DNA of 64,000 nucleotides from Oscillospiraceae bacterium (GCA_009785525.1 WQWC01000002.1:1-64000); one strand, 5' to 3'; positions 43,023-54,187 are shown, counted from the first letter of the stretch. The notes: generated from the sequence alone by a model not told the origin. Translations and numbers: made by a program.

Positions 43023-43723
43023 CAGTCCTCCGCCCCTTTCTCCAGCTTTTTGCGGAATATGGTCAGGCACGCGATTATAAGAATCATCGCGGGGATTATA
43101 AAGTTATCCGCACCGAAAATCAACAGGCTAACCGTTGCCGCACCGAGGCCGATTAGCGCCGGTGAGTGATTCTTTTGCGCACGCCACTGGTTGAGAAATA
43201 TGACCACGAAAAAAGCTGTCATCACAAAGTCTATTCCGTATGTATCGAATCTCAAAAGCGGCCCAATAAGCCCACCCGCAACGCCGCCGAGTATCCAATA
43301 GCTCTGATTCAGCAATGTCACAGACAGCATAAACGCCCGCTTGTCCACCTCCGGCGGCGGCTCTGCCGTGCAGAGGATGGAAAACGTCTCATCGCACATG
43401 CCGAAGATGAGATACGGCTTTACTTTACCGGTTCCGCCGTATTTTTCCAACATAGATATGCCGTAAAACAAATGCCGCGCGTTTACTGAGATTGCTATCA
43501 AAAACGCGTGAAGCGGATCAAAGACGGATGTCAGTAAACTGATGCCGATAAATTGCAAAGCCCCCGCGAAAACGACGCTGCTGGTCAATAGTATCCACAG
43601 CACGCCGTATCCCCGGGCGCTCATCAGTATACCGTAAGCCGCGCCCAAAAAGGCAAATCCGGTCAGCACCGGTATCGTATGCGGGAACGCCGCTTTCATC
43701 GCAGACGGCAGATTTTTCAGCAT
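43022..43723 (-). CDS. azlC: Branched-chain amino acid exporter large subunit AzlC
   Basis: A 233-residue membrane protein of the AzlC family, which exports branched-chain amino acids with AzlD. FPHTIPVLTGFAFLGAAYGILM, VFAGALQFIGISLL and NARHLFYGISMLEKY are family segments. ATG 43723 is the best start by homology and length; a GTG at 43795 extends the frame into repeat DNA and has no ribosome site. Upstream is a long family A repeat block. Confidence 0.92.
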   Translation of the reverse strand: MLKNLPSAMKAAFPHTIPVLTGFAFLGAAYGILMSARGYGVLWILLTSSVVFAGALQFIGISLLTSVFDPLHAFLIAISVNARHLFYGISMLEKYGGTGKVKPYLIFGMCDETFSILCTAEPPPEVDKRAFMLSVTLLNQSYWILGGVAGGLIGPLLRFDTYGIDFVMTAFFVVIFLNQWRAQKNHSPALIGLGAATVSLLIFGADNFIIPAMILIIACLTIFRKKLEKGAED

Positions 43724-43796
43724 AAAATCATCAGCTTTCTTGTAAATTTGGACGGCCCATTTCGAGCCGTCCGTTAAAATTGCATTATAGGCCACT

Positions 43797-43939
43797 TGCA
43801 GGGGACGCTGTCCTCAGCGTCCCGCGTTATACGACGGCACTTCGTAGGGACGGTCGCCCCCGACCGCCCGCGGATGACCGGGGCGGTCGCCCATACATAT
43901 AGCCGGATCCCCCACGGGCGGATTACCATCCGCCCCTAC
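43797..43939. repeat. Family A composite repeat block
   Basis: Several units in series: GGGGACGCTGTCCTCAGCGTC-CCGC, GTAGGGACGGTCGCCCCCGACCGCCC, GGGGCGGTCGCCC and GGGCGGATTACCATCCGCCC-CTAC. It fills the gap between azlC and the SAD-domain ATPase gene. Confidence 0.88.
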
Positions 43940-43964
43940 AAAGCTGTAATATCTGGGACAACCT

Positions 43965-44900
43965 TTACGAAAATCGGATTTTGTTGATATTCTTTAATTC
44001 CGTGTCATCACTAATTATCCGCCCGACGACGACATAGACGTCGTTTATTCTGTCATACAGCGGCTCTTTTATCAAGGCAAAGCTTTCTATTTCACCGGTT
44101 GTCCGCACGTGGATTCGCGGACCTGTGCATTCTATCAGGTGATCCCCAGTCATAATGTGATTCTCATCATGATAGCTTACGGGCAAATCTTGATCTATTA
44201 GCTGTTTTACCTTGTTCTCAAGATCATAGAGGTCCAAGTCTGGCTTTTCATTAAACGTAAGCACAAATCCACGCCGTATGTCGCCATAGTAGAAGTCATG
44301 CAAGTTATAGTCCCGCTCTATTATATAGTGCGTAAGGTCTTCGGCTGTGTGCAGTTTTTTTCTATAAATAAGCGACGGGAACACAAGGTTGTGTATCTCT
44401 TCCGGCAGTGGCCCGAACAATGTTGGCCTTGTAACTATTATCTCCTCGCCTATGCCGACTAGCAAGTCGGCGTTTATTTTTAAATGCGGATACAGCAAAT
44501 CAAAATGCTCAATAACAAGCCGCCGCCCGTGCTTTAACGCGCCTCTTACGAACTCGCAAATTTCATACATCTGCGTAAAAGCCATCTGGAACCGGATATC
44601 CAGGTGGTATGTTGTCGCGTCAAAATCCTGCTGGTTGAAATTCAAGCGCATCTGCATAATTTTGCCGGATGTCAATCCACTGTCGTTGTTAACAAGTTCA
44701 AGCCCGGGGAACATACCTTTTGTTATGATCGATTTCCCTGAACCTGCGTCCCCGATAATCCCGATTAGTTTATCGTTGAAGTCCAGATGGTGGTTAGATA
44801 TCTGTTCACCCAGCAACAAAAGCCGCCCTTTTCCGCACGGCGCGAAATACCGTGCGTACATAAGCGAGTGCTTTATTATGTTTAGTTGCTGTTTTTTCAT
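43965..44900 (-). CDS. P-loop ATPase with an alanyl-tRNA-synthetase-like SAD domain
   Basis: A 311-residue two-domain protein. The N-terminal half is a P-loop NTPase with Walker A GDAGSGKS (residues 50-57), and IEHFDLLYPHL in the Walker B region, reminiscent of uridine-kinase-like proteins. The C-terminal half resembles the second additional domain of AlaRS/ThrRS: LENKVKQLIDQDLPV matches the VNxxIxxNLPV segment, and ECTGPRIHVRTTGEI matches CGGTHVxxTGEI, with Cys258 and His264 standing for two of the editing-site metal ligands (spacing enlarged by two). The first HxxxH motif of true editing domains is not in its usual place. It follows mal and the glutamate mutase genes on the same strand, with a repeat between. 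GAGGAGG precedes the ATG. Role unknown. Confidence 0.75.
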   Translation of the reverse strand: MKKQQLNIIKHSLMYARYFAPCGKGRLLLLGEQISNHHLDFNDKLIGIIGDAGSGKSIITKGMFPGLELVNNDSGLTSGKIMQMRLNFNQQDFDATTYHLDIRFQMAFTQMYEICEFVRGALKHGRRLVIEHFDLLYPHLKINADLLVGIGEEIIVTRPTLFGPLPEEIHNLVFPSLIYRKKLHTAEDLTHYIIERDYNLHDFYYGDIRRGFVLTFNEKPDLDLYDLENKVKQLIDQDLPVSYHDENHIMTGDHLIECTGPRIHVRTTGEIESFALIKEPLYDRINDVYVVVGRIISDDTELKNINKIRFS

Positions 44901-44926
44901 CTAAACCTCCTCGGCCTGTACGCGTA

Positions 44927-45096
44927 CTGTAGGGGCGAACTGTGTTCGCCCGCCGTCTCCTCGATTCCAATGCAAGGAGAACCCTTGTAGGGGCGGTCAT
45001 TGTCCGTCCGTGAAAGCCGTTGCACCGCCGCAGTGCGTTCATTGACCGTACACCTAATAACAGGGGACGGCGGACGCACAATGCGCGCCCCTACAG
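44927..45096. repeat. Family A long repeat with 12-bp terminal inverted repeats
   Basis: ACTGTAGGGGCG at the left is complementary to CGCCCCTACAGT at the right. Inside are GGGGCGAACTGTGTTCGCCC and further units (GTAGGGGCGGTCATTGTCCG; GGACGCACAATGCGCGCCCC). The right end supplies the stop codon of mal. Confidence 0.88.
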
Positions 45097-46332
45097 TGCG
45101 TCTTTAAGCGCCAATATCCTATTCATCTCATTAAAAACGATCATAAACCCTTCGTCAACGCCCATGCCGGGCTTTGCCAGAATTTGCGCTGGTTTTGTCG
45201 CCATTGCGATATGCGCCGATACTTGGGCTGACCTATCCGTCTCATTGCAAGTCCCGCCTAAGTACGCGCCGAAATCATTTTGTTTGCAGTACAGCACGGC
45301 CTCTATTGAGTTATCGATGCCGCCGAGATCGGGAGTTTTTACCTGCGCCATGTGCCCGGCTTTGGCGTTTGTGAACTCGATGACATCCTCCACCGTGTTA
45401 CACCATTCGTCCGCCACGATTTCGCACTGAGTCCCCTGTTTGTCCAGCATTTCCCGAAGCTTTGCCAACCCCTCGATCTGCGCACCACGGGAGCCTAGGT
45501 CAATTGGCCCCTCTATCCGCACCGCTAACGGCGACGCGGCTTTTGCGACCTTATCAAGACATTTTGCTATCTTATCCAGGTCGTTGCCGAACTCAAGCCC
45601 CATTGTTCCGTACACGTCAATATGCAATATGGGGTTGTACCCAGCGTAAGGCGCCAGCTGCTCCGTGCGTTTGGCAAGCCAGGCGACGTATTCTATCAGC
45701 GTTTCGCCGTTTTGTCCCAGCTTTTTCAGGTTGTTGATCAGTCCGTGCGGCAAAACATCCGCGCCTTTTATCACCATGCTGTCCACATTTTTGTACCGCT
45801 CATCACCAGATTGCGAAAATATCGGGATCAGCTTGTCTGATACGGCAAGACCGTACTCTTCCGCGACAATTTTAGCCATGATAGTCTTCCGGCTCTTCGC
45901 GACAGCGTCCAGAATCGCCTGGGTGACGCCGTATCTGATGGCTGTGTGAAGCAATCCGCCCGTTTGGGAGTTTATGTGCTTATCGGCAAGGTGAGCCATG
46001 TCTTTAAAGTTGGTAATTTCACGCCCAACAAAAAGCGGCTTGATCTCACGCTCAATAATCGGTATGAAATCCGCCGCCAGAAACAGCGGGTCGCGTCCGC
46101 CCGCGCCCGAATATTGCACAGCCGCGCAATCGCCAAAAGCGATTTGCCCGTCGTCCAGGATAAACATCACCGATACTGATTCACCGGCCATGCGTATTTT
46201 TGTAAAACCCTCTGTCACCGGCTCACCGATATAAGTATTGCCATCCTCACGCGCACCGGCTTTGATAGCGGCCTGGTCATCAAAGAAAAACCCTGTATAT
46301 CCTGGTGCGCACACTATATCTTTAATCTTCAT
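45091..46332 (-). CDS. mal: Methylaspartate ammonia-lyase
   Basis: A 413-residue enolase-superfamily enzyme (EC 4.3.1.2) that deaminates (2S,3S)-3-methylaspartate to mesaconate in glutamate fermentation. YTGFFFDDQAAIKAGA at the N-terminus, HIDVYGTMG, RIEGPIDLGSR and EIVADEWCN carry metal ligands, and MAQVKTPDLGG holds the catalytic lysine (Lys332, equivalent to Lys331 of the Clostridium enzyme). It follows glmE in the glutamate mutase operon; together they convert glutamate to mesaconate and ammonia. The TAG stop is part of a family A repeat. Confidence 0.96.
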   Translation of the reverse strand: MKIKDIVCAPGYTGFFFDDQAAIKAGAREDGNTYIGEPVTEGFTKIRMAGESVSVMFILDDGQIAFGDCAAVQYSGAGGRDPLFLAADFIPIIEREIKPLFVGREITNFKDMAHLADKHINSQTGGLLHTAIRYGVTQAILDAVAKSRKTIMAKIVAEEYGLAVSDKLIPIFSQSGDERYKNVDSMVIKGADVLPHGLINNLKKLGQNGETLIEYVAWLAKRTEQLAPYAGYNPILHIDVYGTMGLEFGNDLDKIAKCLDKVAKAASPLAVRIEGPIDLGSRGAQIEGLAKLREMLDKQGTQCEIVADEWCNTVEDVIEFTNAKAGHMAQVKTPDLGGIDNSIEAVLYCKQNDFGAYLGGTCNETDRSAQVSAHIAMATKPAQILAKPGMGVDEGFMIVFNEMNRILALKDAL

Positions 46333-46349
46333 TGTTTGTCCCCTTCTTC

Positions 46350-46428
46350 AGTAGGGGCGGTTATTAACCGCCCGCAATTCTACTCAATGTTACCTTGATT
46401 TGCGGGCGATTAATAATCGCCCCTACAG
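46350..46428. repeat. Family A palindromic repeat, nearly ideal copy
   Basis: GTAGGGGCGGTTATTAACCG-CCCGC at the left and GCGGGCGATTAATAATCG-CCCCTAC at the right are inverted with respect to each other, and each is itself palindromic. The cores differ (GGTTATTAACC against GATTAATAATC) but both stay self-complementary. It lies between glmE and mal. Confidence 0.93.
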
Positions 46429-46454
46429 CATCAACGCTTTTTTCCGCCACAGTT

Positions 46455-47921
46455 TCAACCATTCGGCCTGCCCACCAGATAGCCTTTCCCGATGGCATAA
46501 ATATCGTCAATAACCATTTGGAAACTCACTTCCCTGTTTTCGACTTTAGCGCGCTCCTCAAGCTTCTGCCTGTGGAAGTTCTTGATTTCATCGTTAAACG
46601 GCATGTATCCGCAATTCAGGAAGCGCACAGCGCCTGCGTTGTCCCTCGCCGGGAGAATTTTACCGGCATTGTATCTACTCGGCGCAAACGGTATGTCGAT
46701 TACACCGGCTTCAAACGCGCGAACTGTTCCGATTGCCAGGTCTCCGCCGCCCAGTTCTTCGACTTTTTGCATGATGCACGCGATTTCCTGCATGATGATA
46801 TCAACTTCCGCGTTGACCTCAGCAGCGTCAAGTAAACTTTGGTCGCGCAGCATGGATACAACTTGTTTAGTCGCCCTCAATCCTTCGGCGTTTGCTTGCA
46901 TTGTCGGGATCCCCATCGCCTCATGCGGGGTTTTTACTATAACCTTTGTCGCCTTCGACAGCGCCGCCGCCGCAGCGCCCCATGATATAACACCGAACGC
47001 CTTGGCTTCATCCGTCGGGAATCCGCCCATCCATTGATGAAGCACCGTAGTAACCGTAACGCCTGAATATCCGAATTTGTTGAGGTAATAATTCACCGCT
47101 TTTTCAAGACTCTTTATCGCCGCAACGTCTTGGATTAAATTGCCGCATTGACCGTAGCCGACCGTGATGTCACGGCAGCCTTGTTCGGCGGCCAATATGC
47201 TTTCCAAAACCGCCACGGTGTTCGATATGCACGGCGGTACTAACGTCCCGGTAAGCGGCCCGAACGGCTCACGATTTATTGTCACACCGGCTTCTTGATA
47301 CAAACCGATAAGCCTGTCGCAATACTGCCAGTCAGATATCGTCTTCTCAAGCGAGTGATTTTTTGAATACGGAATGTTGTACGAAATCCCGCCGCCCTCG
47401 TAAGACGTAAATCCACCGGCGATTGCGATTTCCGTCAAAAGCCGTGCGTCCGGCGTACCGTGCCTCACCTGCACCGGGATGTTCACGGCGCTTGTCACTT
47501 TTTGCGCGACTTCCACACCGTAGTTGACAAGCGGGAAGCCGTTCAGCATCGGCCTATCCTCACGAATTGACTCTTCAATACCCGCCTGCGCCTCTTTGTA
47601 TCTGTTGTGGCGCGTGTAGCTGTCTATTGTCGTCGGGAGAAGATCGGCCTCGCCTTCTTCTTCCAAGTATTTCAGCAGCTTAATATGCTCGGCAATCACA
47701 GGTACTCCGGCGCGCGGCTGAATCAGCGTCTCGCCGGTGGCCTGCGCGGTTTTCAGCTTTTCGGAGAAGCGCTTTTCCCCCGCAATCGATTTCTGATAGG
47801 CAACAGCCTTGTCAAAATCAACCTCCGCACCCGTTTGCCATTGGGTCAAAACCTCTTTTTGCAACGCGTAGAAACTCTCATCGGACAGTTTTTTGTTTTT
47901 AAGATTTGTATCCATAATCAC
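46455..47921 (-). CDS. glmE: Glutamate mutase (methylaspartate mutase) epsilon subunit
   Basis: A 488-residue catalytic TIM-barrel subunit of the coenzyme-B12-dependent mutase (EC 5.4.99.1) that rearranges glutamate to 3-methylaspartate. [55 protein letters not shown] and [13 protein letters not shown] are family-specific. It starts with GTG at 47921, overlapping the glmL stop (ATGTGA), with AAGGAAG upstream. It needs GlmS for B12 binding and is followed by mal. Confidence 0.97.
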   Translation of the reverse strand: MIMDTNLKNKKLSDESFYALQKEVLTQWQTGAEVDFDKAVAYQKSIAGEKRFSEKLKTAQATGETLIQPRAGVPVIAEHIKLLKYLEEEGEADLLPTTIDSYTRHNRYKEAQAGIEESIREDRPMLNGFPLVNYGVEVAQKVTSAVNIPVQVRHGTPDARLLTEIAIAGGFTSYEGGGISYNIPYSKNHSLEKTISDWQYCDRLIGLYQEAGVTINREPFGPLTGTLVPPCISNTVAVLESILAAEQGCRDITVGYGQCGNLIQDVAAIKSLEKAVNYYLNKFGYSGVTVTTVLHQWMGGFPTDEAKAFGVISWGAAAAALSKATKVIVKTPHEAMGIPTMQANAEGLRATKQVVSMLRDQSLLDAAEVNAEVDIIMQEIACIMQKVEELGGGDLAIGTVRAFEAGVIDIPFAPSRYNAGKILPARDNAGAVRFLNCGYMPFNDEIKNFHRQKLEERAKVENREVSFQMVIDDIYAIGKGYLVGRPNG

Positions 47922-49291
47922 ATATCTTCCTTGTTCATAAGTTCTTTTTTCATAATTGACAGAGCCGATTTTTTGTCCACCCTAGTCAAAAGCCCCATGG
48001 CTGTCAGGATATTGTTTCTGTCGATTATAATTTTCGGATTCTCAGGCTTCAGTATATCATAATCCGCTTTGGAATACAGCGCTTTCGCCATGATATCTTC
48101 CGGCGCGTCACTGTTTATAACGCTGCCGCCGGTGCCGAAAAGATACTTTGTCTTTGTCAGGTCTTTGCCTGTTTGTATCTGCACTTCGCCCATGTTCGTG
48201 TACACAGTTTCAAGACGGCCCGCGTGACGGTTCATTGATATCCGCACGCATTCACCAGCTAAGGCGTTGTCTATTTTCGCGTCTGTTGAGCCCGGTGGGA
48301 ACACGGCACTCGTGTCTTGTGCGCACTTTCTACTATGCTCTATCACATCTTCCGGTGATGCGCCAGAGGCAGCTGCTATACGCTCAATCCCAGCCTCTTT
48401 AATCAGGCTGTCGATACTGTATCGTACGCCTAAATCACCTTCTATAGACCTTTTGGCAAATGGTTCGCGGAGACCTTTTTCTATAACCGCCGAGTTTTCC
48501 GGCAGCCCATCCGCCATTGAGTATACGTCCGTTGTCGCACCGCCAACATCGACTGCCGTGAGCGTCCCAAAGTCACTCAATGCCTCACACGCATTGAACA
48601 CGGCAAGCGGTGTCGGAATAATCTCCAGCGACATCATCGCGTTTGCTTCCGCGAGGCCTTTCGCGTCTATGATCCGCCGTATAAACAGCTCCCGAATCGC
48701 GGCCTTGGCAGATTCAATATTCAGCTTGTTTAGCTCCGGCATTACGTTTTCGGTGATGACAGCTTCTTTCCCGCCGCTTTCAAGAATCCGCGCGACTTCG
48801 TCCGCCGCCGACTTGTTCCCCGCGACAACGACCGGGAAACTGCATTCAATCCGGGCGATTTTTTCGGCATTGTTCAGTATCACGTCTTTGTTGCCGCCGT
48901 CTATACCGCCGGATAGCAGTATCATGTCCGGTTTGTAGTCAAAAATCTCCGCAAGTTCGGCGTCAGACAAGTCGTAAGAATACGTCGCGATAAGTTTCGC
49001 CCCGGCGGAGCTTGCCGCCAATTTCGCCGCGTTCGACGTAAGGCGCGGGACTAATCCCACCGCTATCATCTTCAAACCGCCGGCCGCACTGCTCGCTGCG
49101 AGGCGTTTGTCGTAGTCAAGCCGCCCTATATCCTTTTCGAGCTTATCAAGCGCATTAGCGTACCCATCAAGAATGTTGGTCTGAACCGTTGTATACGCCG
49201 CGCTTGTACCCAGGGTTCGCAAATCTTGCATGTCGATTGCGGTAAGCTTTGTATACGTGCTTCCGAAATCCGCGCACAGTATATATCTCAT
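47918..49291 (-). CDS. glmL: Methylaspartate mutase accessory protein GlmL (MutL)
   Basis: A 457-residue ASKHA-type ATPase found with glutamate mutase, thought to reactivate or protect the B12 enzyme. [20 protein letters not shown] is the phosphate-1 region, [27 protein letters not shown] and [14 protein letters not shown] complete the nucleotide-binding site, and [10 protein letters not shown] lies near the end. ATG 49291 is chosen by homology; a TTG at 49303 would overlap glmS by 8 bases. It lies between glmS and glmE in the usual order. Confidence 0.94.
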   Translation of the reverse strand: MRYILCADFGSTYTKLTAIDMQDLRTLGTSAAYTTVQTNILDGYANALDKLEKDIGRLDYDKRLAASSAAGGLKMIAVGLVPRLTSNAAKLAASSAGAKLIATYSYDLSDAELAEIFDYKPDMILLSGGIDGGNKDVILNNAEKIARIECSFPVVVAGNKSAADEVARILESGGKEAVITENVMPELNKLNIESAKAAIRELFIRRIIDAKGLAEANAMMSLEIIPTPLAVFNACEALSDFGTLTAVDVGGATTDVYSMADGLPENSAVIEKGLREPFAKRSIEGDLGVRYSIDSLIKEAGIERIAAASGASPEDVIEHSRKCAQDTSAVFPPGSTDAKIDNALAGECVRISMNRHAGRLETVYTNMGEVQIQTGKDLTKTKYLFGTGGSVINSDAPEDIMAKALYSKADYDILKPENPKIIIDRNNILTAMGLLTRVDKKSALSIMKKELMNKEDM

Positions 49292-49295
49292 ATCG

Positions 49296-49709
49296 CTAGC
49301 CAATGCCCAGGTCGCTTTTTATTTCCGCTATTTCTTCGTCAAGATCGGCGCTTGGCGGATACACCCGGTCAAACCCCATGTTTTTGAAAGTCTTCTCCAC
49401 CTGCGTGAAATCGGCCTTGCCGACAACAAGGTTGCCGCCCACATACAGGCGGATATCGCCAATCCCGGCCTCCTGACATTTCTCCCGCAATCCTCTGCAA
49501 TCTATATCTCCGTGACCGTAGAGCGATGAAACCAAAATAGCGGCCGCGTCAGATTCGATCGCCGCCTCGATAAACTCTTCCTGACTTACCATAACACCGA
49601 GGTTAATCACGGTAAATCCGGCATTTGTGAACGCAAAGTCCAGAATCTTGTTGCCTACAGCGTGAACATCCGCGCCAATCACACCGAGAACAACCGTAGA
49701 TGCTTGCAT
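49296..49709 (-). CDS. glmS: Glutamate mutase sigma (B12-binding) subunit
   Basis: A 137-residue cobalamin-binding subunit of methylaspartate mutase. The base-off/His-on motif DxHxxG is present as [11 protein letters not shown] (Asp14, His16, Gly19), followed by [11 protein letters not shown] and [12 protein letters not shown], which line the nucleotide-tail pocket. GGAGGAG precedes the ATG. It is the first gene of the operon glmS-glmL-glmE-mal. No cobalamin riboswitch is seen in the leader. Confidence 0.96.
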   Translation of the reverse strand: MQASTVVLGVIGADVHAVGNKILDFAFTNAGFTVINLGVMVSQEEFIEAAIESDAAAILVSSLYGHGDIDCRGLREKCQEAGIGDIRLYVGGNLVVGKADFTQVEKTFKNMGFDRVYPPSADLDEEIAEIKSDLGIG

Positions 49710-49774
49710 ACTCTATTCTCCTCCAAAATGTCCGTTTAGTGCTATGATCATGTGTGCTGATTTTTGGTCAATGA

Positions 49775-49803
49775 ATTGTATCATTGGGATTGTTGAAAGT
49801 CAA
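49775..49803 (-). promoter_or_regulatory. Promoter of the glutamate mutase operon
   Basis: TTGACT-N17-TACAAT on the minus strand, about 65 bases before the glmS ATG. Confidence 0.75.
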
Positions 49804-49823
49804 GTGGATACCATGTAGATAGA

Positions 49824-49916
49824 ACCATTCCACCCCTCCGCGGGAGGGAAATTTTGGCGCGGCATTTTTCCATTCCCCTCCTTGGAGGGGTGCCGTCCGC
49901 AGACGGCGGGGTGGTT
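49824..49916. repeat. Family B palindromic repeat
   Basis: ACCATTCCACCCCTCCGCGG then GAGGGAAATTTTGG, followed by ATTCCCCTCCTTGGAGGGG and TGCCG...CGGCGGGGTGGTT. It abuts a family A copy at its right end. Confidence 0.85.
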
Positions 49917-49996
49917 GTAGGGGCGGCCATGGGCCGTCCGTGGTATTTGCCATGGTTTCGGTGTGCCGGGGAACGGCGGACGCGCAATGCGCGCCC

Positions 49997-50000
<4 letters not shown>
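49917..50000. repeat. Family A palindromic repeat at the end of typA
   Basis: GTAGGGGCGGCCATGGGCCG on the left and GCGCAATGCGCGCCCCTAC on the right. The final CTA is the complement of the typA stop codon (49997-49999). Confidence 0.88.
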
Positions 50001-51811
<1,811 letters not shown>

Positions 51812-51850
51812 ATGTGTATGTCCTTTCTGATTTTGACACGATAACAATAT

Positions 51851-51879
51851 AGTATACCACGCACGCGGCGATTCGGCAA
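51851..51879 (-). promoter_or_regulatory. Promoter of typA
   Basis: TTGCCG-N17-TATACT on the minus strand, about 40 bases upstream of the TTG start. It is back to back with the promoter of the radical SAM gene, with 5 bases between the two. Confidence 0.75.
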
Positions 51880-51884
51880 ATATA

Positions 51885-51913
51885 TTTACAGCGGCAGTAA
51901 ACTGTGTTATAAT
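51885..51913 (+). promoter_or_regulatory. Promoter of the radical SAM/TIGR03915 pair
   Basis: TTTACA-N17-TATAAT on the plus strand. A family B repeat lies between this promoter and the gene, so the repeat is transcribed as leader RNA. Confidence 0.75.
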
Positions 51914-51930
51914 GATTGCACGAAATGGGG

Positions 51931-52035
51931 AACCACCCCGTCGGCTTCGCCGCCACCCCTCCAGAGGAGGGGAATGGGTAATGCCGCACAAAATTCCCCT
52001 CCTTCGGAGGGGTGTCCCGAAGGGGCGGGGTGGTT
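51931..52035. repeat. Family B palindromic repeat in a 5' leader
   Basis: ACCACCCCGTCGGCTTCGCC...CCCCTCCAGAGGAGGGGAAT, then AATTCCCCTCCTTCGGAGGGG and CCGAAGGGGCGGGGTGGTT. It can fold into a long hairpin about 40 bases before the next ATG. Confidence 0.88.
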
Positions 52036-52075
52036 CTTCCGTAACTGCAATCGAAGCAGCGGAGGAAGTCTCGAG

Positions 52076-53386
52076 ATGGACTTGATGGAGAAACTGACAA
52101 TCTTAACGAACGGCGCGAAATATGACGCGGCGTGTACTTCGTCCGGCTCGGACCGGCAGGGGAATACGCTGCCTGCCGGGTGCTGTCACTCGTTCTCCGC
52201 CGATGGGCGATGCATTAGTCTGTTGAAAATCCTGATGACGAATCACTGCGTTTATGATTGCAAATACTGTGTCAACAGATCAAGTAACGACTGTGAGCGC
52301 GCGACATTTACCCCTGCGGAACTCGCCGAACTGACGATAGAATTCTATAGACGCAATTATATTGAGGGGCTGTTCCTGTCCAGCGGCGTCTTAAAAAACC
52401 CGGATTATACGATGGAGCAGATGATACGCGTTATCGAAATTCTGAGATATGAACACAATTTCTGGGGATACATCCACGCGAAAACAATCCCTGGCGCGTC
52501 ACCGGAGAACGTGAGAAGGCTTGGATTCCTTGCCGACCGCCTGAGTATAAACATAGAATTGCCGAGCGAGCAGAGTTTGAATCTTCTGGCCCCCGGCAAA
52601 GACAAGCAGGCGATACTATCGCCGATGAAGCAGATACGAATTGAAGGTGAGCAAAATACGCGCGAACTCGCCGTCTATAGACATGCACCGAAATTCGCGC
52701 CGGCGGGACAGGCGACACAGATGATTATCGGCGCGAGCCCGGAATCCGATTACCAGATAATCCGCCTTGCGTCCGCGATGTACGGCAAATACGAACTGAA
52801 ACGTGTGTTCTACTCCGCATATATCCCAGCTATGGAGCATTCACTGCTGCCCGCGATTGATTCAAAGCCGCCGCTGTTGCGGGAGCACCGGCTATATCAG
52901 GCGGATTGGCTGATGCGACAGTACGGCTTTGACGCGGAGGAGATTTTGTCGCCAGAAATGCCGAACTTCAACCCGTATATGGACCCGAAATGCAACTGGG
53001 CGATCAACAATATGCACCTGTTCCCGTGCGATGTGAACGCCGCATCGTTGGAGGAATTACTGAGAGTTCCAGGTATCGGCCCCACCGGCGCGAAACGGAT
53101 TGTATCTGCGAGGAAAAACGGCAAGCTCGGCATGGCGGAATTAAAACGTATCGGCGTGGTACTAAAACGCGCGCAGTATTTTATACTCACGACTGACACT
53201 CCAGCGGGATCGCGCATGAGCCGCGACCTTGCCGCGCGGGCGCTGATCGATCCAAAGATTTACGCATTCGGGATGGAGCAAATGTCGCTGTTCGACGACA
53301 TTCAGGGACTGCCCGGTGCGCAGGATGTCGCATCAATACCGGACGCTGTGGAGGAGGCGGTGCTGTGCCTGGCCACGAATTTTTAA
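52076..53386 (+). CDS. Putative DNA modification/repair radical SAM protein (TIGR03916-like)
   Basis: A 436-residue radical SAM enzyme with a helix-hairpin-helix tail. LLKILMTNHCVYDCKYCVNR supplies the CxxxCxxC cluster cysteines, GLFLSSGV a SAM-binding strand, and VNAASLEELLRVPGIGPTGAKRIVSARK a DNA-binding HhH motif. The ATG at 52076 follows GGAGG at 10 bases; upstream in-frame codons are family B repeat. It overlaps the next gene by 22 bases. Proteins of this type are regularly paired with a TIGR03915 partner and are proposed to act in DNA repair or modification; the reaction is not established. Confidence 0.9.
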   Translation: MDLMEKLTILTNGAKYDAACTSSGSDRQGNTLPAGCCHSFSADGRCISLLKILMTNHCVYDCKYCVNRSSNDCERATFTPAELAELTIEFYRRNYIEGLFLSSGVLKNPDYTMEQMIRVIEILRYEHNFWGYIHAKTIPGASPENVRRLGFLADRLSINIELPSEQSLNLLAPGKDKQAILSPMKQIRIEGEQNTRELAVYRHAPKFAPAGQATQMIIGASPESDYQIIRLASAMYGKYELKRVFYSAYIPAMEHSLLPAIDSKPPLLREHRLYQADWLMRQYGFDAEEILSPEMPNFNPYMDPKCNWAINNMHLFPCDVNAASLEELLRVPGIGPTGAKRIVSARKNGKLGMAELKRIGVVLKRAQYFILTTDTPAGSRMSRDLAARALIDPKIYAFGMEQMSLFDDIQGLPGAQDVASIPDAVEEAVLCLATNF

Positions 53387-54180
53387 TCAAGCCCGCCGAC
53401 GTTGTTTACGTGTATGACGGCAGCTTTCCAGGGTTCCTGTGCTGTGTGCATGAAAGTGTGTATGCCTCGGAACTGCCGTTTGACATATTCCCCGACACCG
53501 ATGACGCGCCGCTGTCACTGATGGACGTAAAATATATCGAGACGGACGACGATAAAGCCCGGCGCGTTCACGCGTCTATACCCGCCAAAATATCAAAGCG
53601 TGCGGCAGAGCTCACACGCACGGTGTTTTTGAGTTGTATGAAACAGAAAGAACTGCGCCTGCTTGAGTTCCTGCTTCGCGCGTATCGTGAGGGCGGCGCG
53701 ATGCTCAACAATTTCGGCGACGCGATAATTTCCCCGTTGCTAAAGGCGGAAAAACATCTTCTCGGTGAAGCGCATTTGCTGAAAGGCTTCGTGCGGTTCG
53801 CCGATGTCGGCGGCGGATTGGTCGCGACAATAACGCCGAAGAATTATATACTGCCGTTCATCTCGGGGCATTTTACAAGCAGGTTCCGGGACGAGGATTT
53901 TATGATTTTCGACAAGACAAACCGCGCCGCGCTGGTTCATCAGCGGAATCCCCAACGAATCGGAGACTCGTTGGAATGGGTGCACGGCAAAGGCGAAATT
54001 ATCCGGATTGATAGCATCGAGTTCCCGGAAGTTTCGGAGCAAGAGGCAAAGTATCAATCACTGTGGAAGCGGTTTTATGACACCGTCGCAATCGAAGGCC
54101 GAGAAAACCCGCGCTGCCGAATGACGCACATGCCGAGGCGCTATTGGGAAAATATGCTGGAAGTGAAGGATTCGCTGTAG
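53365..54180 (+). CDS. TIGR03915-family putative DNA repair protein (DUF4130)
   Basis: A 271-residue partner of the radical SAM gene. YVYDGSFPGFLCCVHESVYASE is the hallmark N-terminus; HLLKGFVRFADVGGGLVATITPKNYILPFISGHFTSRF and FMIFDKTNRAALVHQ follow, and the C-terminal MTHMPRRYWENMLE resembles a uracil-DNA-glycosylase-linked tail. The start is GTG 53365, about 8 bases after GGAGGAGG inside the radical SAM gene, so the two are translationally coupled. Function unproven. Confidence 0.88.
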   Translation: MPGHEFLIKPADVVYVYDGSFPGFLCCVHESVYASELPFDIFPDTDDAPLSLMDVKYIETDDDKARRVHASIPAKISKRAAELTRTVFLSCMKQKELRLLEFLLRAYREGGAMLNNFGDAIISPLLKAEKHLLGEAHLLKGFVRFADVGGGLVATITPKNYILPFISGHFTSRFRDEDFMIFDKTNRAALVHQRNPQRIGDSLEWVHGKGEIIRIDSIEFPEVSEQEAKYQSLWKRFYDTVAIEGRENPRCRMTHMPRRYWENMLEVKDSL

Positions 54181-54187
54181 AGTGACG

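Noticed and set aside
49710..49774. Cobalamin riboswitch ahead of glmS
   Set aside because: No B12-box-like sequence is visible and the promoter is only about 65 bases from the start codon.
51812..51991. Longer N-terminus for TypA
   Set aside because: Upstream codons run through the promoter and repeat; TTG 51811 has a ribosome site and gives the normal family length.
51974..52075. Longer N-terminus for the radical SAM protein
   Set aside because: The extra codons are family B repeat sequence and there is a good ribosome site before ATG 52076.
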